In this document: positions 17,932 through 25,641 of the stretch, piece after piece
Layout of the letters: the number at the start of each line of letters is the position of its first letter
How positions within the stretch are numbered: position 1 is the stretch's first letter
From: Azospirillum sp. TSH100
GTDB taxonomy: Bacteria > Pseudomonadota > Alphaproteobacteria > Azospirillales > Azospirillaceae
DNA length: 64,000 nt
Direction of reading: 5' to 3'
Assembly (NCBI RefSeq): GCF_004923295.1
Contig: NZ_CP039634.1
Location: 2,198,001 to 2,262,000, forward strand
Translations under genes and position numbers: made by a program
Notes under the pieces: generated by a model
What the model was told of the DNA's origin: nothing
Database searches by the model: none
The model's input: the letters and a program-made list of their open reading frames with translations, nothing else

Positions 17932-18309
17932 ATGGCCGATATCATGCCCATGATCCCGTCGGACCGTCAGGTCATCGACGGCTACGGCCCGGGGCAGTTC
18001 TGCATTTCCGGCCAGTGGCGCGTCGGCGCGGTGATCGTGCTGCCCGACCGCACCCTGCCGTGGGAGGCGGCCGATGTCGCCTCCCTGTCGGTGGGGGATT
18101 TCGGGCCGGTGCTGGCGGCCGAGCCGAAGGTGGAAATCCTGCTGCTCGGCACCGGTGGCACTATGCGCATGATCCCGAAGGCGCTGCGCCTGGGACTGCG
18201 CGAGCAGGGCATCGTGGTGGAGCTGATGGACAGCCGCGCGGTGTGCCGGACCTACAACGTGTTGTTGGCCGAAGGTCGGCGGGTGGCGGCGGCGATGCTG
18301 CCGGTGTAA
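17932..18309 (+). CDS. Mth938/NDUFAF3-like domain protein (DUF498)
   Basis: The 125-residue protein has the compact Mth938 fold signature: IDGYGPGQFCISG near the N-terminus, VEILLLGTGG at about 69-78, and a final VCRTYNVLLAEGRRVAAAMLP. Eukaryotic relatives (NDUFAF3) assist complex I assembly; bacterial function is unproven. It follows secF by 30 bases on the same strand with GGAGAGG before the ATG, a conserved neighbour arrangement in alphaproteobacteria. Confidence 0.88.
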   Translation: MADIMPMIPSDRQVIDGYGPGQFCISGQWRVGAVIVLPDRTLPWEAADVASLSVGDFGPVLAAEPKVEILLLGTGGTMRMIPKALRLGLREQGIVVELMDSRAVCRTYNVLLAEGRRVAAAMLPV

Positions 18310-18315
18310 CGGACA

Positions 18316-18344
18316 TTGAAGCTGTAACAAGCAAGTATTACTGT
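18316..18344 (+). promoter_or_regulatory. candidate promoter of the toxin-antitoxin pair
   Basis: TTGAAG (18316-18321) and TACTGT (18339-18344) are separated by 17 bases. The -10 region runs into the palindrome that begins at 18342, so a repressor bound there would block initiation. The antitoxin ATG is 27 bases further on. Confidence 0.4.
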
Positions 18345-18360
18345 AAGGATATTCCTTACA
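18342..18360. promoter_or_regulatory. palindromic operator of the toxin-antitoxin operon
   Basis: TGTAAGGA-TAT-TCCTTACA is a perfect inverted repeat with eight-base arms, 10 bases upstream of the antitoxin ATG and overlapping the putative -10 box. AbrB/MazE-type antitoxins usually repress their own operon from such a site, so this is the likely autoregulatory operator. Confidence 0.7.
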
Positions 18361-18370
18361 ATGGTGTCCT

Positions 18371-18586
18371 ATGATCACCAGCAAGCTGACCAGCAAGGCC
18401 CAGACAACCATTCCACAGCCGGTACGGGCAGCCCTGGGCCTGCATGAGGGCGACGAGATCGCCTACAGGATCGAGGACGGCCGCGTTATCCTGACCCGCG
18501 CCGCTCCGGCTTTTGTCGACGATCCCTTTCGCTGCTTTACGGAATGGGATAGTGAAGCGGATCGGCAGGCCTATGCCGACCTTTGA
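18371..18586 (+). CDS. SpoVT-AbrB/MazE-type antitoxin
   Basis: The 71-residue protein is a swapped-hairpin AbrB DNA-binding domain (residues 1-45: TSKAQTTIPQPVRAALGLHEGDEIAYRI, seen in two parts around the conserved IP and GD positions). An acidic C-terminal tail (FRCFTEWDSEADRQAYADL) of the type that wraps the toxin follows. It overlaps the toxin gene by 14 bases in another frame, a usual toxin-antitoxin arrangement. It probably represses its own promoter through the adjacent palindrome. Confidence 0.85.
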   Translation: MITSKLTSKAQTTIPQPVRAALGLHEGDEIAYRIEDGRVILTRAAPAFVDDPFRCFTEWDSEADRQAYADL

Positions 18587-18935
18587 AACCTGGAATGTCG
18601 TAAAGGTTCCGTTCCCTTATGCCGATCGCCCGGTTCGCCAACGTCGGCCGGCGTTGGTCATTGCCGCAGACGATCTGCAAGCAAGCCACAGCCTGATCTG
18701 GGTATTGATGATCACCAGCGCCGATAACCGGAGCTGGCCGTCCGACGTGCCTGTTAACGATCTCGGTACTGCAGGGTTGCCCTCTCCGTCCGTCGTACGG
18801 ACGGCGAAGGTCGCCGTGATCGATGCGCGTGACGCTGAACTGCTTGGTACCCTTTCGGTCAGCGACCGCCGAACGGTCAGTCTGCAGGTTGGTCACCATC
18901 TTGAAGAGATGCTGAAGGTCGGACGAAACGCATAG
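18573..18935 (+). CDS. MazF/PemK-family toxin
   Basis: The 120-residue product fits the PemK/MazF endoribonuclease fold. It opens with WNVVKVPFPYADRPVRQRRPALVIA, seen as VVKVPFPYAD and RQRRPALVIA, and carries SVVRTAKVAVID in the middle, where the family usually has the RP(S)..R..k core. Such toxins cut mRNA unless bound by the antitoxin. The ATG at 18573 lies inside the antitoxin gene (14-base overlap). Cleavage specificity cannot be inferred. Confidence 0.85.
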   Translation: MPTFETWNVVKVPFPYADRPVRQRRPALVIAADDLQASHSLIWVLMITSADNRSWPSDVPVNDLGTAGLPSPSVVRTAKVAVIDARDAELLGTLSVSDRRTVSLQVGHHLEEMLKVGRNA

Positions 18936-18948
18936 CATCGCAAACGAC

Positions 18949-18972
18949 AAAGGCGCCCTTTCGGGCGCCTTT
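18949..18972. terminator. bidirectional terminator between toxin and sodB
   Basis: AAAGGCGCCC (18949-18958) and GGGCGCCTTT (18963-18972) form a perfect 10-bp stem with a TTTC loop. GCGTTTTC follows on the plus strand and CAAACG-type sequence flanks the other side. It sits between convergent genes and probably ends both transcripts. Confidence 0.85.
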
Positions 18973-18999
18973 GCGTTTTCGAACCCTCGACGGGACACC

Positions 19000-19593
19000 T
19001 TACGCGGCCAGCTGCTCGGCGGCGAAGTCCCAGTTGGCGAGGTTGTCGATGACCGCCTTCACGAAATCGGCGCGGCGGTTCTGGAAATCGACGTAGTAGG
19101 CATGCTCCCACACGTCGATGGTGAACAGCGGCTTCTGGCCGTGCGCCAGCGGGGTGTCGGCGTTGCCGGTCTTGCCGACCTTCAGCTTGCCGCCATCCAG
19201 GTACAGCCAGGCCCAGCCCGAGCCGAACTGGGTCAGGGCGGCCTGGGTCAGTTCTTCCTTGAACTTCTCGACGCTGCCGAAGTCGGCGACGATGCGCTGC
19301 TCCAGGGCGGCCGGCATCTTGCCGCCATCCTTCTTCAGGCACTGCCAGAAGAAGGTGTGGTTCCACACCTGGGCGGCGTTGTTGAAGATGCCGACCTTGG
19401 ACGAATCGCCGGCGGCGGCCTTGATGACCTCCTCCAGGCTGGCGTCGGCCAGCGGGGTGTCCTTGGTCAGGTTGTTCAGGTTGGTGACGTAGGTCTGGTG
19501 GTGCTTGTCATGGTGCAGGTGCAGGGTCTCCGACGAGATGTACGGAGCCAGAGCGTCGTACGCATACGGAAGCGGCGGAAGTTCGAACGCCAT
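19000..19593 (-). CDS. sodB: superoxide dismutase, Fe/Mn type
   Basis: It dismutates superoxide to hydrogen peroxide and oxygen. The 197-residue protein has the metal ligands in LHLHHDKHHQTYV, WNHTFFW and DVWEHAYYVDF. The pattern FWQCLKKDGG and AQVWNHTFFW resembles the iron-type enzymes, though Fe/Mn choice is not certain from sequence. The ATG at 19593 has AGAGGG about 10 bases upstream. No secretion signal is visible, so it is cytoplasmic. Confidence 0.94.
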   Translation of the reverse strand: MAFELPPLPYAYDALAPYISSETLHLHHDKHHQTYVTNLNNLTKDTPLADASLEEVIKAAAGDSSKVGIFNNAAQVWNHTFFWQCLKKDGGKMPAALEQRIVADFGSVEKFKEELTQAALTQFGSGWAWLYLDGGKLKVGKTGNADTPLAHGQKPLFTIDVWEHAYYVDFQNRRADFVKAVIDNLANWDFAAEQLAA

Positions 19594-19598
19594 TTGAT

Positions 19599-20987
19599 TT
19601 ACCCTCTCTTCTTTGATTGTCCTTCCGGGCCGGGCCTTGCGAGCACGGCACCTCCGTCCGTCCAAATAGGCCGATGACGGAAGCTTGTGAAGGCCGGAAA
19701 CACTCTCGAACGTCGTATAGGGTTATTTCCATTCGACAAAGTGGCCTGCGCCGCCCGGTTGCCGGAGCGCACGGCAGCCTCCAACGTGGCGGGAAGTCCC
19801 GTTTCCGTCCAATCGCCGGCCAGCATCAGGTTGCTCCAGCGGGTGCGCGTTTCCGGTCGGCGCGCGACCGAGTCGGAAGACTGGTCGGGGGTCGCCCGCC
19901 GCTCCTTCACCACGCGGAAGGGCGGAATCGTGGCCCCGAGTCGCGGTGCCGGGCGCAGGTGGGGGGCGATCTCCGCCCACAGCCGGCCGGCGATCTCCTC
20001 GGCCGGCAGATTGGCCAAGGCATCGGCGTCGCTGATGGTGACCGACAGCAGGTCGTCGCGGAGGAACAGCCATTCCGCCATGCCACCGACCAGCCCGACG
20101 AAGGGCAGGCCGCCCGGCAGCCCCGCCGGTCCGTCGAGCTGGATGTGCAGATTGACGATGGCCGGCCCCGGCGGCGGCACCGTCAGCCCGGGGAGGAGCC
20201 GCTCTGCCACCCAGGCCGGCGTGGCGAGAATCATGCTGTCCGCCGGGCTGAGAGAGACGGCGCTTCCGCCGGCTGAGAAGGAGGTGATGCGATCGTGCTC
20301 GACGGTCAGCCCATCGACCCGCGCCCCGAGATGCAGCGCCGCGCCAGCGGTTCGCAGACAGGCCAGGGCTGGATCAACGAAAGCGTCGGACAGGCCCCGT
20401 GGTGCCAGCACCGGCCTACAGGCCGCCTCTCCGCGCAGCAGCGTCTCGCGAAGCACCGCACCGAACAGGCGGGCGGAGATCCGCTCCACCGGCCCATTCA
20501 GAGCGGACACCGCCAGAGGGCGCCACAGCGGCTCGAACAGGGGTCCGGATGTCGGCAGGCGGTCGGCGACGGAGTGATGTCGGCCGGCAGTCAGGCAGCG
20601 CAGGGCGGCCAGATAGTCGAGCGGCCGGCTTCCCGGCACCCGGCGCCCCGGGTCGAATAGCCACAACCCGCCGGGGCGCAGGGTCCAGGTCCTGCCGTCG
20701 CGCAGATCGAGAAAGGGGAAGGCCGCCGGCCGCAGTTCCTTCAGTGCATCGGCCCCGCCGGTCTTCCGGGCGTAGTCGAGCAGTGTCCGGTTGCCGCTGA
20801 GCACCATGTGGTTGCCGTTGTCGATCGACCGGCCCAAAGCGGGGTCATGGAAGCTGCGGCAACGTCCGCCCGCCTGCGGAGCCTGTTCATAAAGCGCGAC
20901 GCGTCGTCCCGCCTCCGTCAGCCGGACCGCGGCGGCCAGCCCGGCGAGACCCGCACCGATGACATGGACGATCCCGCTGTCGCTCAT
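19599..20987 (-). CDS. hpnE: HpnE, hydroxysqualene dehydroxylase (FAD-dependent)
   Basis: HpnE reduces hydroxysqualene to squalene, the last step of the three-enzyme HpnCDE route. The 462-residue protein starts with the FAD dinucleotide motif VHVIGAGLAGLAAAVRLTEAGRRVALYEQ (seen as VIGAGLAGLAAAVRL) and the GGRCRSF motif. A C-terminal FAD segment LMLAGDWTETGLPATLEAAVRSG follows. The last 45 residues or so extend beyond the usual end and look low in conservation. The ATG shares a base with the hpnD stop (TGATG), so the hpnC-hpnD-hpnE genes are one operon. Confidence 0.92.
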   Translation of the reverse strand: MSDSGIVHVIGAGLAGLAAAVRLTEAGRRVALYEQAPQAGGRCRSFHDPALGRSIDNGNHMVLSGNRTLLDYARKTGGADALKELRPAAFPFLDLRDGRTWTLRPGGLWLFDPGRRVPGSRPLDYLAALRCLTAGRHHSVADRLPTSGPLFEPLWRPLAVSALNGPVERISARLFGAVLRETLLRGEAACRPVLAPRGLSDAFVDPALACLRTAGAALHLGARVDGLTVEHDRITSFSAGGSAVSLSPADSMILATPAWVAERLLPGLTVPPPGPAIVNLHIQLDGPAGLPGGLPFVGLVGGMAEWLFLRDDLLSVTISDADALANLPAEEIAGRLWAEIAPHLRPAPRLGATIPPFRVVKERRATPDQSSDSVARRPETRTRWSNLMLAGDWTETGLPATLEAAVRSGNRAAQATLSNGNNPIRRSRVFPAFTSFRHRPIWTDGGAVLARPGPEGQSKKRG

Positions 20988-21946
20988 CAGGCGGCCGGTG
21001 GAATGCCGAGCATGCAGCGCACCGCCACCCAGGCGCTTTCCCGCCGACCGACCCGCACCCGGGCCGTCAGGTCGCGCCAGCCGGCTGCCCGCAGGCGCTT
21101 CAGCAGCCGGTGATAGAGAACCATCATCGCCGTGGCAGCCCACAGAGATCCGCGCGCCTGTCCGGCGATGGCGGCCTGTGCCTCGGCGAAGCGCACCTCG
21201 GCGAGATCGGCCAGCGCCGCACAGGCTTCCGGCAGAGCCGGATGGGTCAGGACCGCGTTCGGATCGCTGCCGTCGATGCCGGCCGCCGCCAGCAGCTCAC
21301 GCGGCAGGTAAAGCCGGCCCAGTTCGGCGTCCTCGGCGAGATCGCGCAGGATGTTGGTCAATTGCAAGGCCTCGCCCAGTGCCAGGGCAAAGCGTTCGGT
21401 GGCGGGATCGGCGCGATCGAAGACGCGGATCGCCAGCATGCCGACGGCACCGGCGACGCGCCGGCAATAGAGCCGCAGTGCGTCGAGGTCGGGAGCCCGC
21501 ATCCCATCGGAACCGGACTCTTCACCCGCGACATCCATCGCCATCCCGTCGATCAGCGCCTCCAGTTCGGCTCTTGGCAGGCCGTAGCGCTCGATGGCGC
21601 CCTTCAGGGCGGCGGTCAGCGGACCGTTGGGGGCACCGCCGATGTAAAGATCGCGGATGTCGCGCCGCCAGACATCCAGCGCGACCCGCTTGGCGGCGGG
21701 CTCGCCCGGTTCGTCGGCGATGTCGTCGATGCGGCGGCAGAAGGCATAGATGGCAAACATCGCCGCCCGCTTGGAGGCGGGCAGCAGACGCATCGGCCAG
21801 TAGAAGGTGCTGCCCGACCTGGCGGTGACGGCGGTCGCCGTATCAGGCACCTTCTTGTCCGGAGCCGTCTCCAGCGGCGGAGGAGTCATCAGCGGAATCC
21901 TGGGCATTGCACGTCGTAGCGTGCCTGTCGGTGCACGTCGCGACAT
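20987..21946 (-). CDS. hpnD: HpnD, presqualene diphosphate synthase
   Basis: HpnD condenses two farnesyl diphosphates to presqualene diphosphate for hopanoid synthesis. The 319-residue protein belongs to the squalene/phytoene synthase fold. The first Asp motif is FCRRIDDIADEPG, and the second segment is ALQLTNILRDLAEDAELGRLYLP, carrying DxxxD. The first 20-25 residues (rich in Pro/Thr/Arg) are poorly conserved, so translation may instead begin at the internal ATG codons around residues 14 or 20. The stop overlaps the hpnE start, and hpnC ends 13 bases upstream. Confidence 0.93.
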   Translation of the reverse strand: MSRRAPTGTLRRAMPRIPLMTPPPLETAPDKKVPDTATAVTARSGSTFYWPMRLLPASKRAAMFAIYAFCRRIDDIADEPGEPAAKRVALDVWRRDIRDLYIGGAPNGPLTAALKGAIERYGLPRAELEALIDGMAMDVAGEESGSDGMRAPDLDALRLYCRRVAGAVGMLAIRVFDRADPATERFALALGEALQLTNILRDLAEDAELGRLYLPRELLAAAGIDGSDPNAVLTHPALPEACAALADLAEVRFAEAQAAIAGQARGSLWAATAMMVLYHRLLKRLRAAGWRDLTARVRVGRRESAWVAVRCMLGIPPAA

Positions 21947-21959
21947 GCGGCCCCGGAGT

Positions 21960-22832
21960 TTATGCGGCGGAGAAGCTCCGCGCCAGTCCCCGCACCACGG
22001 CGGCCAGCTTGTGGTGCGCCCCCAGCGTCACCCGCGCCTTCATCGGATCGCGGGCCTTCAGTCGCCGGGACAGCGACTCGGCGAGGCTGAGGATAACTGC
22101 CGCCTCCATCCGCAGGCCGCGATGCTGGATCAGGCCGGGCAAGGCCGCAGCACGTTCCAGCAGACGGTCGGTGTGCTCCAGCGCCTGATCGAAGATGGTG
22201 CGCAGGCGAACGTCGCTCTCGGCTTCCACCAGACGCTCGACACTGATGCCGGCCTCGTCGAACCAGCCGAGCGGGATGTAGCAGCGGCCGAGCCGGGTCC
22301 AGTCCTCCCGCGCGTCCTGGAGATGGTTCAGCACCTGCAAGGCCGAGCACAGCGCGTCCGACGCCGGTCCGGCCGCCACCCCTTCGCCATGCAGATCAAG
22401 CAGGTAACGGCCGACCGGATTGGCGGAGAAGCGGCAGTAGAGCAGCAAGTCGCTCCAGCTATGACAGCGGGCGCCGACCGAATCGCGGCGGAAGGCGCGC
22501 AGAACCTGCCGGGCGTGGCGGTCGCTGACGCCGGTCTTCTGCAGGCTCTCCCGCAGGTCAGTGGCCGGCTTCAGATACGCATGCTTGGCCTGGCCGGAGG
22601 TCAGCGCCCGTTCCAGTGCCTCCAGATAGGCCAGCTTGGTCTCCGGTTCGAGGTCCGGATCATCGGCGATGTCGTCGGCCAGACGGACGAAGCGATAGAA
22701 GGCGATCACATGCGGACGCAGATGCTTCGGTATGAGACGCGACGCGACGGGGAAGTTCTCTCCCGATTCGTCCTTGCGTGCGACCGGGCCGGTCTTGCGG
22801 GGTTTCGTCGGAGCGATATTGAAATCCGTCAT
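21960..22832 (-). CDS. hpnC: HpnC, hydroxysqualene synthase
   Basis: HpnC converts presqualene diphosphate to hydroxysqualene. The 290-residue protein has the squalene-synthase fold with Asp motif YRFVRLADDIADDPDL and the second motif LQVLNHLQDAREDWTRLGRCYIP. The starting segment ENFPVASRLIPKHLRPHV is typical of HpnC. The ATG at 22832 is chosen over upstream in-frame codons because homology starts there. It is the first gene of the hpnC-D-E operon and is divergent from another squalene-synthase-fold gene. Squalene cyclase itself is not in the window. Confidence 0.93.
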   Translation of the reverse strand: MTDFNIAPTKPRKTGPVARKDESGENFPVASRLIPKHLRPHVIAFYRFVRLADDIADDPDLEPETKLAYLEALERALTSGQAKHAYLKPATDLRESLQKTGVSDRHARQVLRAFRRDSVGARCHSWSDLLLYCRFSANPVGRYLLDLHGEGVAAGPASDALCSALQVLNHLQDAREDWTRLGRCYIPLGWFDEAGISVERLVEAESDVRLRTIFDQALEHTDRLLERAAALPGLIQHRGLRMEAAVILSLAESLSRRLKARDPMKARVTLGAHHKLAAVVRGLARSFSAA

Positions 22833-22955
22833 GGGATCCCTGCCTGCTGCGCGTCGGGGCTGGCGGTGCGACCGTGTGTGCTTCATATAGGCGTAGCAAC
22901 AGGCTTTGGCCCGTCCTTCCATCAATCCTCCCCTCTTTTTCCAATCGGGCATCCC

Positions 22956-23810
22956 ATGGTGAAGGCTGCGACCGACCTGTCCTATTGCGGACGGGAGGTT
23001 CGGAAATATGACAACGACCACTTTCTGGCAGGTCTGTTCACCCCGGCCGACAGGCGAGAGGCGATTTTCGCGCTCTACGCCTTCAACCTTGAGATCGCGA
23101 AAACGCGGGAGGTGGTCAGCGAACCGATCCTTGGCCAGATGAGACTGCAATTCTGGCGCGACGGCATCGAGGCCGTCTATGAGGATGGACCCGTACCGCG
23201 CCACGAGGTGATGGAACCGCTCGCCCAGGCCGCGCGTGGGCTAGGGCTCAGCCGTGCCCTGTTCGACCGGCTGATCGATGCGCGGGAAGCCGATCTGGAC
23301 GACACCCCGCCGGCCGACCTGACCTGTCTCGTCAACTATGCCGAGGTGACTGGGGCGCCGCTGGTCCAGCTGGCGCTGGAGATTCTGGGTGTGCGGGATG
23401 CGGCGGCGATGACGGCCGGCCGTCATGTCGGCATCGCCTACGCCCTCTCCGGCATCCTGCGCGCCGTACCGTTCCTGGCCCGCCAGCACCGGCAGCGCCT
23501 GCCGGAAGACCTGATGCAGCGGCACGGTGCCAGCAGCGAGGACCTGTTTGCCGGCCGCTCGATGCCGGCGCTGCGTCCGGTGGTGGGGGAGATCGCCGAT
23601 GTCGCCCTCAAGCATCTGCACAAGGCCCGTGCCCTGCGCCGCGACATCCCGAAAGCGGCGGTTCCGGCACTGCTGCCGGCGACCCTGGCCGACCTGCATC
23701 TGTCAGTCATCGCGCGGGAAGGGAACGACGTGTTCGCCCCGCGCGTGCTGCTGACGAATCCGTTCCGGCAGATCAGGCTGGGTTGGGCGGCGATGCGCGG
23801 GCGTTACTGA
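22956..23810 (+). CDS. squalene/phytoene synthase-fold protein, NDUFAF6-like, probably non-catalytic
   Basis: The 284-residue protein aligns with the squalene/phytoene synthase fold (YCGREVRKYDNDHFLAGLF, then FALYAFNLEIAKTREVVSEP). The Asp-rich diphosphate motifs seen in neighbouring hpnC and hpnD are absent: where they have DDIAD, this one has LEIAKTREV. EPILGQMRLQFWRDGIEAV is characteristic of the NDUFAF6 group, whose eukaryotic members assist complex I assembly. It is divergent from hpnC (123-base gap), so shared regulation is possible. A prenyl-transferase role seems unlikely. The ATG at 22956 is preceded by weak ribosome-site sequence. Confidence 0.82.
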   Translation: MVKAATDLSYCGREVRKYDNDHFLAGLFTPADRREAIFALYAFNLEIAKTREVVSEPILGQMRLQFWRDGIEAVYEDGPVPRHEVMEPLAQAARGLGLSRALFDRLIDAREADLDDTPPADLTCLVNYAEVTGAPLVQLALEILGVRDAAAMTAGRHVGIAYALSGILRAVPFLARQHRQRLPEDLMQRHGASSEDLFAGRSMPALRPVVGEIADVALKHLHKARALRRDIPKAAVPALLPATLADLHLSVIAREGNDVFAPRVLLTNPFRQIRLGWAAMRGRY

Positions 23811-23832
23811 CGCCCGCGCTTACCCCTGCCGA

Positions 23833-25176
23833 TCAACCCTTCAGCCAGCCGTCCAGGTCTGCCAGTGCCCGGCGGGTGTAGGCCAGCTTTCGGTCACGGC
23901 CGCGGATCTTGTCGTCAACCGGCGGGAACAGGCCGAAATTGACGTTCATCGGCTGGTAAGTCTCGGCCTCCGCCCCGCCGGTGATGTGGCCGAGGATGGC
24001 GCCGAGCGCCGTCGTCACCGGCGGCGTGCTGATTTCCCGGCCCAGCCGTTCGGCAGCGGCGAAGCGACCGGCGAGCAGACCGACGGCGGCGCTCTCCACA
24101 TAGCCCTCGCAGCCGGTGACCTGTCCGGCGAAGCGCAGGCGGGGCAGCGACTTCAGTCGCAGCGCGGCGTCGAGGATGCGCGGGCTGTTCAGGAAGGTGT
24201 TGCGGTGCATGCCGCCCAGCCGCGCAAACTCCGCGTTCTCCAGGCCGGGGATCATGCGGAAGATGCGCGCCTGTTCGGCATGGCGCAGTTTGGTCTGGAA
24301 GCCGACGAGGTTGTACAGCGTGCCCAGCGCATTGTCCTGGCGCAGCTGGACCACCGCATAGGGGCGGCGTTCCGGCTTGTGCGGGTTGGTCAGGCCAACC
24401 GGCTTCATCGGACCATAGCGCAGGGTGTCGACGCCACGCTCCGCCATCACCTCGATGGGCAGGCAACCCTCGAAGTAGGGGGTGTTCTTCTCCCACTCCT
24501 TGAAGTCGATCTTCTCGCCCTCGATCAGCGCGGCGATGAAGGCGCGGTATTCGTCCTTCTCGAAGGCGCAGTTGATATAGTCCTTGCCGGTGCCGCCGGG
24601 ACCGGGCTTGTCGTAGCGCGACTGGAACCAGGCTTTCGACAGGTCGATGCTCTCCAGATAGACGATGGGAGCGATGGCGTCGAAGAAGGCCAGCGATTCT
24701 TCGCCGGTCTGGCTGCGCACCGCTTCCGCCAGGGCGGGGGAGGTGAGGGGACCGGTGGCGACGATGACGCTGTCCCACTCATCTGGCGGCAGGCCGGCGA
24801 CCTCCTCGCGCTGGATGGTGATGAGCGGGTGGGTGGACACGGCTTCCGTCACCGCATCGGCGAAGCCGTCGCGGTCCATGGCGAGCGCCCCGCCGGCCGG
24901 CACCTTGTGCGCGTCGGCACAACGCAGGATCAGCGAGCCGCAGCGCCGCATTTCCTCATGCAGCAGCCCCACCGCATTGTATTCCGCGTCGTCCGACCGG
25001 AAGGAGTTGGAGCAGACCAGTTCCGCCAGCTTGTCGGTGTCGTGGGCCTCGGTCTTGCGGACCGGCCGCATCTCGTGCAGCACGACAGGCACGCCGCGCG
25101 AGGCGAGCTGCCACGCGGCTTCCGAGCCGGCGAGACCGCCGCCGATGACATGGACGGGACGAAGGGAGTCGGTCAT
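23833..25176 (-). CDS. trmFO: TrmFO, folate/FAD-dependent tRNA m5U54 methyltransferase
   Basis: TrmFO makes 5-methyluridine 54 in the tRNA T-loop using methylene-tetrahydrofolate and FADH2. The 447-residue protein begins with the FAD motif [18 protein letters not shown]. It has [23 protein letters not shown] with a conserved Cys, and [20 protein letters not shown] with a second conserved Cys. It ends with the family tail LADLDGWL. The ATG at 25176 gives the canonical start. It is convergent with the NDUFAF6-like gene, 22 bases away. Confidence 0.95.
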   Translation of the reverse strand: MTDSLRPVHVIGGGLAGSEAAWQLASRGVPVVLHEMRPVRKTEAHDTDKLAELVCSNSFRSDDAEYNAVGLLHEEMRRCGSLILRCADAHKVPAGGALAMDRDGFADAVTEAVSTHPLITIQREEVAGLPPDEWDSVIVATGPLTSPALAEAVRSQTGEESLAFFDAIAPIVYLESIDLSKAWFQSRYDKPGPGGTGKDYINCAFEKDEYRAFIAALIEGEKIDFKEWEKNTPYFEGCLPIEVMAERGVDTLRYGPMKPVGLTNPHKPERRPYAVVQLRQDNALGTLYNLVGFQTKLRHAEQARIFRMIPGLENAEFARLGGMHRNTFLNSPRILDAALRLKSLPRLRFAGQVTGCEGYVESAAVGLLAGRFAAAERLGREISTPPVTTALGAILGHITGGAEAETYQPMNVNFGLFPPVDDKIRGRDRKLAYTRRALADLDGWLKG

Positions 25177-25279
25177 GGAGCTGATGTTCCAAACAAAAGA
25201 CTGCGGACGATTCGCGCGCAATCTAGGCTGTCCGCTCCGAAAACGACAGTCCTCAAACGGCATCGATCAGACACAGATC

Positions 25280-25306
25280 AGCCGGCCTTCGTAAGGAAGG
25301 CCGGCT
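25280..25306. terminator. hairpin, likely terminator of the small lipoprotein gene
   Basis: AGCCGGCCTTC (25280-25290) and GAAGGCCGGCT (25296-25306) are perfect 11-base arms around GTAAG. It lies about 75 bases after the minus-strand lipoprotein stop and 100 bases before trmFO. There is no clear T tract on either side, so termination strength is uncertain. Confidence 0.5.
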
Positions 25307-25381
25307 GCAAGTCGATCAGGAGTCAGTCAGAACATCGATCCAAGCCAAACAGAGGCCAGAGGCGTCAACCAGGGCAGCCGC

Positions 25382-25579
25382 TCACTCGCTCTTCGTCGTC
25401 GTGCTGCGTTCGATGGTTGTCGACCCGGTCGGGGCCGGCGTCACGGTGGTCGAGCCGTAGCTCGGGGTTGTCGTCGTCGTGGTCGTCGTGCTGGTGGTGG
25501 ATTTGTCGGATCCGCAGGCCGCCAGCAGCAGGGCCGCACCCAGGGCGGCCCCCACACCGGTCAGAAGCGTCTTGCTCAT
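25382..25579 (-). CDS. small threonine/serine-rich lipoprotein
   Basis: The 65-residue product has a short basic start, a hydrophobic segment and the lipobox LLAAC (about residues 16-20, predicted lipid-modified Cys20). After that the sequence is almost entirely Thr, Ser, Pro and Gly, including a run of eight or so Thr, and ends TTTKSE. It should be a secreted, disordered lipoprotein; function unknown. GAGGGG lies just before the ATG at 25579, which supports this start over a longer upstream frame. It sits between uvrA and trmFO on the same strand, 62 bases downstream of uvrA. Confidence 0.75.
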   Translation of the reverse strand: MSKTLLTGVGAALGAALLLAACGSDKSTTSTTTTTTTTPSYGSTTVTPAPTGSTTIERSTTTKSE

Positions 25580-25641
25580 GCCCCTCGTCTCCCATTCAGT
25601 GCGAACTCTGCCGGGGATAACGCGGCGCAGCTTGTGTTTGT

